Below, piece by piece: positions 1-5,766 of a stretch of 8,784 bases of DNA. This DNA comes from JBAPRR01 sp049281195 (GTDB lineage: Bacteria; Actinomycetota; Acidimicrobiia; Acidimicrobiales; CAVXTF01), in contig JBAPRR010000151.1 in the NCBI GenBank assembly GCA_049281195.1, positions 1 through 8,784 on the forward strand, written 5' to 3'. A program made the translations under genes and the position numbers. Under the pieces are notes generated by a model, which worked only from the letters and a program-made list of their open reading frames with translations, was not told where the DNA came from and did no database searches. Position 1 is the stretch's first letter; each line of letters starts with the position of its first letter.

Positions 1-500
1 ATACCGAACGCATTGAGCTTCCCATTAGACGAAATAACAGCGTGATACATCTTCGTCGAATGGCTCAAATAGAGCGGGTCGGCCATCTTGATCTTGTGAA
101 TCGTCGTTGTGTGTACGAGACCCTTGATAACCCCGTACAAACAGATGAAAAACGGCATCTGAAGAAGCAAGGGAAGGCAACCGCCAACAGGGCTGACGCC
201 ATGCTCGCGGTACAGCTTCATTACCTCTTCATTTAGCTTTTCCCGGTCCCCTTTATATTTCGCTTGGAGTTTTTTGAACTCCGGTTGAACCCGCTGCATT
301 TCCATCATCGACTTGGTGCTCTTAATAGTCAGCGGGGCCGTCAAGAGCATGACGAGGACAGTGAGCAGTGTGATGGCGATTATGTAATTAGGGATGAGCG
401 AATAGAAGAGGGCCAGCATCTGCGCGAAGACCCAGAAGAGTGGATGGAAGATGCTCCCGATGTCACTGAAGACGCTTGCCACGGTTACTGACAGATGCAT
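1..500 (-). CDS. yidC: Membrane protein insertase YidC (Oxa1 family), 3' end outside window
   Basis: This is the first 166 residues of a YidC/Oxa1-family insertase, which puts membrane proteins into the cytoplasmic membrane with or without SecYEG. The reading frame has no stop and runs off the left edge. Visible features are an N-terminal hydrophobic, amphipathic stretch (about 18-35), a first transmembrane segment (about 36-56) ending in APLT, a basic cytoplasmic hairpin (about 59-107, with QRVQPEFKKLQ and EVMKLYREHGVSP), and the family motif GGCLPLLLQMPFF followed by a second membrane segment (about 109-130). The ATG at 500 follows an AGGAG Shine-Dalgarno sequence that lies next to the yidD stop, 12 bases away, so the two genes are probably co-translated. 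Oddity: the intramembrane Arg that is usual five residues before the PLT motif is Met51 here. GC content of the segment is only about 49%. Family assignment is secure. Confidence 0.95.
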   Translation of the reverse strand, partial: MHLSVTVASVFSDIGSIFHPLFWVFAQMLALFYSLIPNYIIAITLLTVLVMLLTAPLTIKSTKSMMEMQRVQPEFKKLQAKYKGDREKLNEEVMKLYREHGVSPVGGCLPLLLQMPFFICLYGVIKGLVHTTTIHKIKMADPLYLSHSTKMYHAVISSNGKLNAFG

Positions 501-512
501 GACTCGCTCCTC

Positions 513-761
513 TCAGTCCGGCACGGGGTCAATGCCGTAACCACCGAGTGGGTGGCACCGGCTCACCCGGCGGATAGCAAGCCAGGTGCCGCGAATCAGA
601 CCGTGCTTTTCCAGGGCCTCGACTGCGTATTCGGAGCACGAGGGGTAGTAACGACACGGTGACAGGCGTCCCGAGCGCGCGACTTGATAGAGCCTCATGG
701 CCCTTATCACGACTCTGATGCCCAAGGCATCATGTCGGTCCGTTTCGACCTCATTAGGCAC
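513..761 (-). CDS. yidD: Membrane protein insertion efficiency factor YidD
   Basis: YidD is a small membrane-associated protein, usually encoded between rnpA and yidC, that improves insertion of inner-membrane proteins by YidC. The diagnostic core is present: RLYQ, then SPCRYYPSCSEYAVEALEKHG, then RGTWLAIRRVSRCHP, and a GGYGIDPVP-type C-terminus. Three cysteines sit at residues 36, 42 and 69, counted from the GTG start. The start is uncertain because no candidate has a good ribosome-binding site. GTG at 761 overlaps the rnpA stop (gtgccTAA), giving 82 aa and suggesting coupling. TTG at 725 would give the more usual 70 aa, ATG at 698 would cut into the amphipathic N-terminus, and the frame is open back to an ATG at 809 inside rnpA. 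Identity is secure; the start is not. Confidence 0.85.
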   Translation of the reverse strand: MPNEVETDRHDALGIRVVIRAMRLYQVARSGRLSPCRYYPSCSEYAVEALEKHGLIRGTWLAIRRVSRCHPLGGYGIDPVPD

Positions 762-1137
762 TCTCTGTGGCGCCTGTATCACTTTGTGCTCCCGGATGAG
801 CCTTGGCACTTAATTTCTGCGCCCGGATCATCGTTTCTTTAACAGTCTCAACCATTTCCTGATGGTTGAGACCTCGTGTATTTCGTCCAGGAACAATCAG
901 GTAGGCCCCTGGACTCAAAACTGTTTGCGTCTCGACGGCTCTCACTGCGCCCCGAAGGCGGCGGCGGAGGCGGTTACGCTCCACCGCTCCCCCCAACCGC
1001 TTTCCGATCGCATAGGCAACCCGCGGACGACCTCCGTCATCTGGCAGGAACACCACCGTTACCGAACCGCTGCGCGCCCGACTCCCATTCTTTCTCAATG
1101 TGTCGAACGTTTTGCGGTCGGTGATGCGCCAGGTCAC
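754..1137 (-). CDS. rnpA: Ribonuclease P protein component (RnpA)
   Basis: This is the 127-residue protein subunit of RNase P. It binds the catalytic RNA and helps it remove 5' leaders from precursor tRNAs in the cytoplasm. The signature RNR region is clear at about residues 50-62 (GAVERNRLRRRLR, Arg54-Asn55-Arg56), preceded by the beta-strand segment RVAYAIGKRLG. The N-terminus (ITDRKTFDTLRKNG) and the GAYLIVPGRN segment also fit the family. The last ~20 residues are a non-conserved polar tail. The start is GTG at 1137, with AGAGGA about ten bases upstream, 17 bases after the rpmH stop. The stop (TAA, 754-756) overlaps the proposed yidD start. The position next to rpmH is the near-universal bacterial arrangement. 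Confidence 0.95.
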   Translation of the reverse strand: MTWRITDRKTFDTLRKNGSRARSGSVTVVFLPDDGGRPRVAYAIGKRLGGAVERNRLRRRLRGAVRAVETQTVLSPGAYLIVPGRNTRGLNHQEMVETVKETMIRAQKLSAKAHPGAQSDTGATESA

Positions 1138-1154
1138 CGCCTGCGGTTCCTCTG

Positions 1155-1289
1155 TCAGGCGGTGAGCTTGCTTCGGCCCTTGAGCCTTCGAGCACGAACG
1201 ATCGCTCTTCCAGCACGGGTCGACATACGGTGCCTGAACCCGTGATTCTTGGCCCGTTTCCTGGTGTTGGGCTGGTAGGTGCGCTTCAC
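1155..1289 (-). CDS. rpmH: 50S ribosomal protein L34
   Basis: This is L34, a small basic protein of the large ribosomal subunit. The 44 residues match the family along their whole length: KRTYQPNTRKRAKNHGFRHRM, then STRAGRAIVRARRLKGRSKLTA. The length is the usual 44-45 aa. The start is GTG at 1289, with purine-rich AAGGA / GGAAGGA just upstream. The frame is open for more than 400 bases further upstream, but that extension has no L34 character and contradicts the fixed size of the family. It is the first gene of the minus-strand run rpmH-rnpA-yidD-yidC and diverges from dnaA. Confidence 0.97.
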   Translation of the reverse strand: MKRTYQPNTRKRAKNHGFRHRMSTRAGRAIVRARRLKGRSKLTA

Positions 1290-1390
1290 TTCCTTCCGTC
1301 CTTCGATCTTGGGGACAACCCGAAAGCGGAAACGACCTGCGTTGTTGTTTGCATCAGGCCCTAACCCGGACGGGTATCCGGCGGGCCACC

Positions 1391-1421
1391 ATGGTACGCG
1401 ACTTGGGACGTTACCGACCAA
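1391..1421 (-). promoter_or_regulatory. Possible rpmH operon promoter
   Basis: On the minus strand, TTGGTC (1421-1416) could be a -35 element and TACCAT (1396-1391) a -10 element of the TAnnnT type used by actinobacterial housekeeping sigma factors. The spacer of 19 bases is longer than ideal. It would give an rpmH leader of roughly 100 bases. The evidence is motif resemblance only. Confidence 0.25.
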
Positions 1422-1594
1422 CACGAACTTCCGGATCGCCGTTTCGTGTGTCACGGCCCGGCCCGTGAGTCCGAGGCCGGCTCGGGAAGTCGAGGCCAGG
1501 GTGCCCACTAGCAAGCGGTTGGACCCCGGTGTACCGTTCCGACGGCGGGGCACCCCGCTGACGGCGACGTCACCAGAACGGGATTTCGAAGGCC

Positions 1595-1622
1595 CTCCAG
1601 GCCCGGGGCCGCCGTCCTGGAG
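1595..1622. repeat. GC-rich inverted repeat before dnaA
   Basis: CTCCAGG (1595-1601) and CCTGGAG (1616-1622) form a perfect 7-base inverted repeat around a 14-base GC-rich loop. It could form a hairpin in the dnaA leader or bind a regulator as a dyad. There is no T-run, so it does not look like an intrinsic terminator. It may be chance in GC-rich sequence. Confidence 0.3.
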
Positions 1623-1655
1623 TCGGTTCCGCCACTGAAGGGTGTACCGGCCGGG

Positions 1656-1693
1656 AATCCACAATTGTGGATTGCCTTGTGGATTGTGGATTA
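1656..1693. promoter_or_regulatory. Cluster of four DnaA-box-like sequences upstream of dnaA
   Basis: AATCCACAA (1656-1664) and TTGTGGATT (1665-1673) abut to form a perfect 18-base palindrome. Two more TTGTGGATT copies follow at 1677-1685 and 1684-1692, sharing two bases and so repeating every 7 bases. Each resembles the DnaA box (TGTGGATAA on this strand); the last, TGTGGATTA, matches 8 of 9 and the others 7 of 9. The cluster ends eight bases before the dnaA ATG. The likely role is DnaA autoregulation of its own promoter or the upstream half of a bipartite origin. The repeats are seen directly; the binding is inferred. Confidence 0.7.
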
Positions 1694-1700
1694 CTCCGGC

Positions 1701-3185
1701 ATGAAGGGCCAAGACCAGGTGAACGATGCGACCGAGCTTTGGGGACGCTGCTCGAAGATGCTGCGTGAGCGGGTCTCCGAAGCCGCCTGGCAGACGTCGC
1801 TCGTCAACGTCGAAGCAGGAGAGCTCAAAGACGGTGTCCTCGTTCTCAACGTGCCCGGACGCTTGCTCCGGGACCGAATAGACGGCAAGTACCTGCCGCT
1901 CATCTGCGCCGCAGCCTCGGAGTTGTCGGGTTCCCCGGTCGAGGTGAGGATCGAGGTGGGGTCTTCGTTATCCACAGGACAGCAGGACGGACTGTTCGAC
2001 GCCGTGGATCCTTTCGACATTCGAGGAGCGAACCCGAAGCCTCAACCTGCACGTAGCCTGGTGCACAACACGGACTACAAGCGGATCTCGGCAGACGGGT
2101 TACCTCCGACCGTCAGAGGCGTCTCGAACGGCAAGGCTCCGGTCAGATCGGTCCCCGGCATCGACGCCAGGGATACGTTCGACGCCTTCGTCATCGGGTC
2201 GTCGAACCGGTTCGCCCATGCGGCAGCTCTCGCGGTGGCCGAAGACCCCGGCCACAACTACAACCCCCTCTTCATCCACGGCGACGCGGGGCTGGGCAAG
2301 ACCCACCTTTTGAACGCCATAGGCAACTACGTATGTGCGAACTTCCCGCTCCACACCGTGAAGTACATCACCACTGAAGCTTTCCTGAACGAGTTCGTCT
2401 ACGCGATCCGCTCGAGCTCGACCATGGAGTTCAAACGGCGCTACCGCGAGGAATGTGACGTCCTTCTGATCGACGACGTCCAGTTCATGGCCGGTAAGGA
2501 GCAACTCCAAGAGGAGTTCTTCCACACCTTCAACCAGCTTCTCAGCGCGTCCAAGCAGATCGTCATCACGTCCGACCGCCCCCCGAAGATGATCGCCACC
2601 CTCGAGGACCGCCTGAGAAGCAGGTTCTCATCGGGGCTCCTCACAGACGTGCAACCCCCGGAACTCGAAACCAGGCTTGCGATCCTCCAAAAGCGGGTGG
2701 AGGACCGGCGACTTCTCATCGACCCCGACGTCCTCGAGCTCATCGCAACCCACGTGAAAGACAACATCAGAGAGCTCGAAGGCGCCCTCACCAGGGTCGC
2801 AGCTTACGGAAGCCTGTACGGCGAGAATGTCAACCGCGAAATGGCCAAACGTGTTCTGTCGGACATCCTCGGTTCGTCGACACCCCGGAAGTTCAATGTA
2901 AAAGAGATCATGGCCATCACCGCGGAGACTTTCGGTGTCAGCCTCGAGGAACTCATGGGACCGAGTCGAAGACGCCCTTTGGTGAACGCTCGCCAGATCT
3001 GCATGTACGTCATCCGTGAGCTCATCCCCGAAATGTCGTTTCCGGCCATAGCCAGGGAGTTCGGCGACCGGGACCACACCACAGTGATGCACGCGGTCAA
3101 GAAGATCGAGGGTCTCATGGAGGCCAGGCTCGCGGTCTACGAGCAAACGACGGAACTGATGCGCGGTATCCGCGCCGGCGAATAG
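1701..3185 (+). CDS. dnaA: Chromosomal replication initiator protein DnaA
   Basis: DnaA binds DnaA boxes, forms an ATP-dependent filament and opens the origin. Counting from ATG 1701 (494 aa), domain I is about residues 7-88 (ELWGRC…VSEAAWQ), a variable linker spans about 89-155, and the AAA+ domain III begins near 156 (DTFDAFVIGSSNRFA). It has Walker A GDAGLGKTH at 194-202, Walker B LLIDD at 255-259 and box VII LRSRF with the arginine finger R308. DNA-binding domain IV ends with the signature GDRDHTTVMHA at 455-465. Box VII reads SRFSSGL where SRFGWGL or SRFEWGL is usual. The start is uncertain: ATG 1701 has no clear Shine-Dalgarno sequence, while GTG 1719 (MNDATELW…) has AAGG upstream. A TTG at 1665 inside the DnaA-box cluster is unlikely. 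A perfect DnaA box lies inside the gene at 1968-1976. Confidence 0.97.
   Translation: MKGQDQVNDATELWGRCSKMLRERVSEAAWQTSLVNVEAGELKDGVLVLNVPGRLLRDRIDGKYLPLICAAASELSGSPVEVRIEVGSSLSTGQQDGLFDAVDPFDIRGANPKPQPARSLVHNTDYKRISADGLPPTVRGVSNGKAPVRSVPGIDARDTFDAFVIGSSNRFAHAAALAVAEDPGHNYNPLFIHGDAGLGKTHLLNAIGNYVCANFPLHTVKYITTEAFLNEFVYAIRSSSTMEFKRRYREECDVLLIDDVQFMAGKEQLQEEFFHTFNQLLSASKQIVITSDRPPKMIATLEDRLRSRFSSGLLTDVQPPELETRLAILQKRVEDRRLLIDPDVLELIATHVKDNIRELEGALTRVAAYGSLYGENVNREMAKRVLSDILGSSTPRKFNVKEIMAITAETFGVSLEELMGPSRRRPLVNARQICMYVIRELIPEMSFPAIAREFGDRDHTTVMHAVKKIEGLMEARLAVYEQTTELMRGIRAGE
1968..1976 (+). promoter_or_regulatory. Perfect consensus DnaA box inside dnaA
   Basis: TTATCCACA matches the classic DnaA box at all nine positions, and it is the only perfect copy I found in the window. 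It encodes Leu-Ser-Thr (residues 90-92), the start of the poorly conserved domain II linker, where protein constraint should be low. It could serve autoregulation or link the upstream cluster with the origin after dnaA. It could also be chance. Confidence 0.5.
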
Positions 3186-3384
3186 CAAGCCACGGCCCGA
3201 CCGTCACCTCTTTCAGAATGCGTCTCTTAGGTCAATGCCATAGGCGAGTCAAGAGGGGAATCCTGTGGAGATCAGCGGTCAGACAGCCGGAAAACCACGC
3301 ATCTGGTGTGAGTTCTTTCGGACCCTGTCCACAGCACGAAGAGGGAAGCCGGCTAACGGAAGGCCGCGTGTGGGTAAAGAGGGA

Positions 3385-3400
3385 CGTCGTGTGGACGACG
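3385..3400. repeat. Perfect small hairpin carrying a DnaA-like box
   Basis: CGTCGT (3385-3390), loop GTGG, ACGACG (3395-3400) form a perfect 6-base stem with a tetraloop. The DnaA-like box TGTGGACGA (3390-3398) spans the loop and one arm. Cruciform formation could compete with or expose the box; this is inference. Confidence 0.4.
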
Positions 3401-3431
3401 AAATGGGTGGTTCACCAGGCCGGCAGGGAAG

Positions 3432-3463
3432 CACTCCACAGTCCACAGCCCCTATTACCGTTA
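3432..3463 (+). other. Putative origin unwinding module (overlapping DnaA boxes, GC spacer, DnaA-trio-like triplets)
   Basis: Two DnaA-like boxes, CACTCCACA and CAGTCCACA, overlap by two bases (7-base period). They are followed by the GC spacer GCCC (3448-3451) and then triplets CTA, TTA, ccg, TTA (3452-3463). This order and orientation (boxes, GC spacer, CTA/TTA-type triplets, AT-rich DNA towards dnaN) matches the DnaA-box plus DnaA-trio unwinding system described for Bacillus subtilis and proposed to be widespread. Only three of four triplets fit, and later ones (CTC, GTT) drift. Confidence 0.5.
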
Positions 3464-3494
3464 CTCGTTAATTACATAATTCAATCTCTTAGAG
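3453..3494 (+). other. AT-rich stretch, probable DNA unwinding element
   Basis: About 27% GC by hand count, against about 60% or more in the neighbouring genes. It includes TTAATTACATAATTCAA. It directly follows the overlapping DnaA boxes and precedes dnaN, the expected place for strand opening. CATAAT (3475-3480) could also act as a -10 element for dnaN, but no good -35 is seen. Confidence 0.65.
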
Positions 3495-3507
3495 AAGGGC
3501 TGTGTGT

Positions 3508-4632
3508 GTGAAGTTCAGGTCAGAACGCGACATGCTCGTGGAATCCCTCGCAACGGCGGGACGTGCCGCGAGCTCGAGGGGTCCCGCTGCTGCCGTGTTG
3601 AGCGGCGTCCGCATCGAACTCAGGGGCAACGACCTGTCGATCGTGGGGACCGACCTGGATCTGACCGTCAAGGTCGAGATGGAAGCGATCGGGCTCGATG
3701 ACGGGGCCTGTGTAGCCCCGGCGAGACTTTGTACCGACATAGTGCGCTCCCTCGAACCTGGCGCCGTCACCGTCGAGGCGAATGACAACGAGGTCGAGAT
3801 CTCGGCCGGACGAAGCCGGTTCGTCGTAAGGACGTTCGCGGTAGAGGACTTCCCCTCTTCAGTGGGATCTTCCGGTGAGGCCACCCAGCTCCCGGCCCAC
3901 GGGCTCTCAGAGGCGCTCCGTCAGGTGGTGAGAGCGGCCTCGGGCGATGACGCAAGACCGCTTCTGACAGGGGTGCTGGTCGCCGCTGAAGGTGAAGGGA
4001 TCAGGTTGGTCGCGACCGACTCGTATCGCCTGGCCATGCGTGACCTGGCCACGGTAAGTCCGCTTCCCGCAGGAACAGACCAGATTCTCGTGCCGGCCAG
4101 AGCCCTCGGAGAACTACAGCGGCTTCTGCCATCGGGTCCGGTGAAGGAATCCGAACAAGACACGAGTGTGGGCTTCTCGGTGGGGGAGTTGGATGCAACG
4201 TTCTCCATCGGCGGAGTAACCGTGAGCACCCGTCTTTTGGATGGGCGCTTCCCTGATTACCGACAGCTGATCCCGGCCGGTTATCCCAACCAACTCCGAG
4301 TGGGCAAAGAAGCGCTTCTTGACGCGCTCCGACGCGTGCGCCTGCTGGTGAGAGACAACACGACACCCGTTCGCTTGACCATGCGTCAGGGCGGCGTTGA
4401 GTTGACAGTCGTGTCGCAAGAGGTCGGGCATGCCAGCGAAGACATCGACGCTGATTTCGAAGGGGAAGAGCATTCGGTTGCTTTCAACCCTTCATACCTG
4501 ATCGAAGGTGTGGAGGCGGTCCTCGGTGACGAGATCGTTTTGGAGGCCTTGGATTCGGGGAAACCGGCGACGGTGAGAGCACCGGATCACGATGACTACA
4601 GGTACCTGCTCATGCCGGTGCGCGTTTCCTGA
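3508..4632 (+). CDS. dnaN: DNA polymerase III subunit beta (sliding clamp)
   Basis: DnaN forms the dimeric ring that tethers polymerase III and repair enzymes to DNA. The 374 residues fit the family length of about 365-380 and its three repeated clamp folds (about 1-120, 121-245, 246-374). Recognisable segments are MKFRSERDMLVESLATA at the N-terminus, RPLLTGVLVAAEGEGIRLVATDSYRLAMRDL in the middle, LLDGRFPDYRQLIP, and the C-terminal MPVRVS, the family's typical MPMR(L/V)-type ending that helps shape the partner-binding pocket. GTG 3508 was chosen because AGAAGG (3493-3498) lies nine bases before it. An in-frame GTG at 3502 is too close to that site. The start sits in a tgtgtgtgtg run. It follows oriC and is six bases from recF. 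Confidence 0.97.
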   Translation: MKFRSERDMLVESLATAGRAASSRGPAAAVLSGVRIELRGNDLSIVGTDLDLTVKVEMEAIGLDDGACVAPARLCTDIVRSLEPGAVTVEANDNEVEISAGRSRFVVRTFAVEDFPSSVGSSGEATQLPAHGLSEALRQVVRAASGDDARPLLTGVLVAAEGEGIRLVATDSYRLAMRDLATVSPLPAGTDQILVPARALGELQRLLPSGPVKESEQDTSVGFSVGELDATFSIGGVTVSTRLLDGRFPDYRQLIPAGYPNQLRVGKEALLDALRRVRLLVRDNTTPVRLTMRQGGVELTVVSQEVGHASEDIDADFEGEEHSVAFNPSYLIEGVEAVLGDEIVLEALDSGKPATVRAPDHDDYRYLLMPVRVS

Positions 4633-4638
4633 GGTCAG

Positions 4639-5766
4639 GTGCAGTTATCGCATCTCTGGTTGACGGATTTCAGGTGTTTCGAGACGGCTGAGATCGAACC
4701 TTCATCAGGTGTAACTGTCATTTACGGCCCCAACGGGTCAGGAAAGACGTCGATCCTCGAGGCCATCGGTCTGGTGGCCACCATGCGTTCGTTCCGCGGC
4801 GCCAGCCGCGACATGCTGGTTCGTAACGGCACCGAACGTGCTCTTGTTCGTGCGGAGGTGCGCGAATCACCGCGCGTTGTCCTGCTCGAGGCCGATCTAC
4901 CGCTCGGGACGCGTGGACGGATTTTTCTGAACCGCCAGATCACCAGACGATTGGCAGACCTGTCCGAGGCGCTTCGGGTCTCGGTCTTCTCGCCGAGCGA
5001 TCTCGACCTCATACAAGGCCCTCCGGCCGGAAGGCGAGATTTCCTTGATTCGTCTCTGGCGTCGAGCGATCTGCAATTGGAGGCTCTGGTGGGAGAGGTG
5101 GAGCGCATACTGAGACACCGCGGCGCACTGCTTCGTCAAGGCGGGAGACGAGCAGGATCGCGGTCCTACAAAAGTTCCGGACCCACCGATGAATCACGCG
5201 GCGACATCGATTCATCCTTCGAGGTATGGGACGAACGCCTCTCGATTGCCGGGACGCGCCTCGCAGAAGCGAGGGAGCATCTGGTGGGGCAACTCGCGGA
5301 ACCGGTCGCCTCCGCATACCGGCACCTGGCGGGGAAGGACAACGTCCTGCGCCTTTCGTACCGTCGTTCTTGGGAAGGCGGATTGTATGAAGCCCTTGTG
5401 GCGACGCGCGATGACGATCTCAAGCATCAGTCGACGAGTGTTGGGCCGCATCGCGATGAATTGTCGATAACACTTGATGGGATGCCGGCACGCACCCAGG
5501 CCTCTCAGGGAGAGCAACGTTGCGCGGCCCTCGCGTTACGCCTGGCAACCCACGAGCTGGCGACGGAACGGTTCGGGCAGGCGCCGACGTTGCTGCTCGA
5601 CGACGTCTTCTCGGAGCTGGACGAAAGGCGTTCCGAGTTGCTCGCCGAGCGACTCCCACCCGGACAGGTTCTTCTGGCGACCGCAGTCGAGCCACCACCG
5701 GCTCTCTCGGGAAGCGTCATTCACATCTCGCAGATAGGTACGTGCCGGGATTCAGAAGGATCATGA
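4639..5766 (+). CDS. recF: DNA replication and repair protein RecF
   Basis: RecF is an SMC-like ATPase. With RecO and RecR it loads RecA at single-strand gaps and stalled forks. In 375 residues it shows LTDFRCFE near the N-terminus, Walker A GPNGSGKTS at 30-38, the RecF-typical VFSPSDLDLIQGPPAGRRDFLD segment, the ABC signature SQGEQR at 289-294, Walker B LLLDD at 318-322 and the D-loop SELD at 325-328. A polar stretch around residues 165-195 (RRAGSRSYKSSGPTDESRG) looks like a disordered insertion in the arm region. The start is GTG 4639, six bases after the dnaN stop, with a weak GAGG site; translation is probably coupled to dnaN. Its TGA overlaps the dciA ATG (ATGA). There is no gnd gene between dnaN and recF. 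Confidence 0.96.
   Translation: MQLSHLWLTDFRCFETAEIEPSSGVTVIYGPNGSGKTSILEAIGLVATMRSFRGASRDMLVRNGTERALVRAEVRESPRVVLLEADLPLGTRGRIFLNRQITRRLADLSEALRVSVFSPSDLDLIQGPPAGRRDFLDSSLASSDLQLEALVGEVERILRHRGALLRQGGRRAGSRSYKSSGPTDESRGDIDSSFEVWDERLSIAGTRLAEAREHLVGQLAEPVASAYRHLAGKDNVLRLSYRRSWEGGLYEALVATRDDDLKHQSTSVGPHRDELSITLDGMPARTQASQGEQRCAALALRLATHELATERFGQAPTLLLDDVFSELDERRSELLAERLPPGQVLLATAVEPPPALSGSVIHISQIGTCRDSEGS

Larger units (their letters stand above)
1290..1700. other. Non-coding divergent region between rpmH and dnaA
   Basis: These 411 bases separate divergent rpmH and dnaA and should hold both promoters. The region is GC-rich, so open frames occur on both strands by chance. None resembles a protein, and the minus-strand frame is only a backward extension of rpmH. 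I can see a possible rpmH promoter, a GC-rich inverted repeat, a small GCGGGG/CCCCGC palindrome at 1545-1558, and a DnaA-box-like cluster at 1656-1693 directly before the dnaA start. I could not identify a convincing -35/-10 pair for dnaA. No tRNA, ncRNA or terminator was recognised. Confidence 0.7.
3186..3507 (+). other. Probable replication origin (oriC), dnaA-dnaN intergenic region
   Basis: This 322-base gap between dnaA and dnaN holds no protein-like frame and sits where actinobacterial origins are found. DnaA-box-like 9-mers are TGTGGAGAT (3264-3272), CTGTCCACA (3325-3333), TGTGGGTAA (3369-3377), TGTGGACGA (3390-3398), CACTCCACA (3432-3440) and CAGTCCACA (3439-3447). CTGTCCACA, TGTGGGTAA and TGTGGACGA differ by one base from TTGTCCACA or TTATCCACA, read on either strand. 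The density of boxes, followed by an AT-rich stretch next to dnaN, supports an origin. None of the boxes is perfect, which is common in high-GC Actinomycetota, where many weak sites act together. A transcript for dnaN must also start or pass through here. Confidence 0.85.

Noticed and set aside
42..491. Two plus-strand open frames in the first 500 bases.
   Set aside because: They are antisense to yidC, whose minus-strand frame gives a clear family match without a stop.
862..1245. A plus-strand open frame opposite rnpA and rpmH.
   Set aside because: Both genes on the minus strand are unmistakable; this frame is a by-product of GC-rich coding sequence.
1545..1558. GCGGGG-CA-CCCCGC palindrome as a terminator or regulator site.
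   Set aside because: The loop is only two bases, no T-run follows, and such palindromes are expected by chance at this GC content.
1665..1700. A TTG start for dnaA at 1665 giving 12 extra residues.
   Set aside because: The extra codons are the DnaA-box-like repeats themselves, and DnaA N-termini begin close to the NDATELW segment.
1290..1712. An open minus-strand frame extends rpmH upstream to a 185-residue protein.
   Set aside because: L34 has a fixed size of about 44 residues, the extra part has no family likeness, and the region holds DnaA-box-like sequences and promoters. High GC makes stop codons rare.
2100..2525. Long minus-strand open frames inside dnaA, and similar ones in dnaN, recF and gyrB.
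   Set aside because: They are shadows of strongly conserved plus-strand genes and have low-complexity or unlikely compositions.
3218..3511. Open frames of 97 and 68 codons in the dnaA-dnaN gap.
   Set aside because: No recognisable protein features, weak starts, and the region is filled with DnaA-like boxes and the AT-rich element of the origin.
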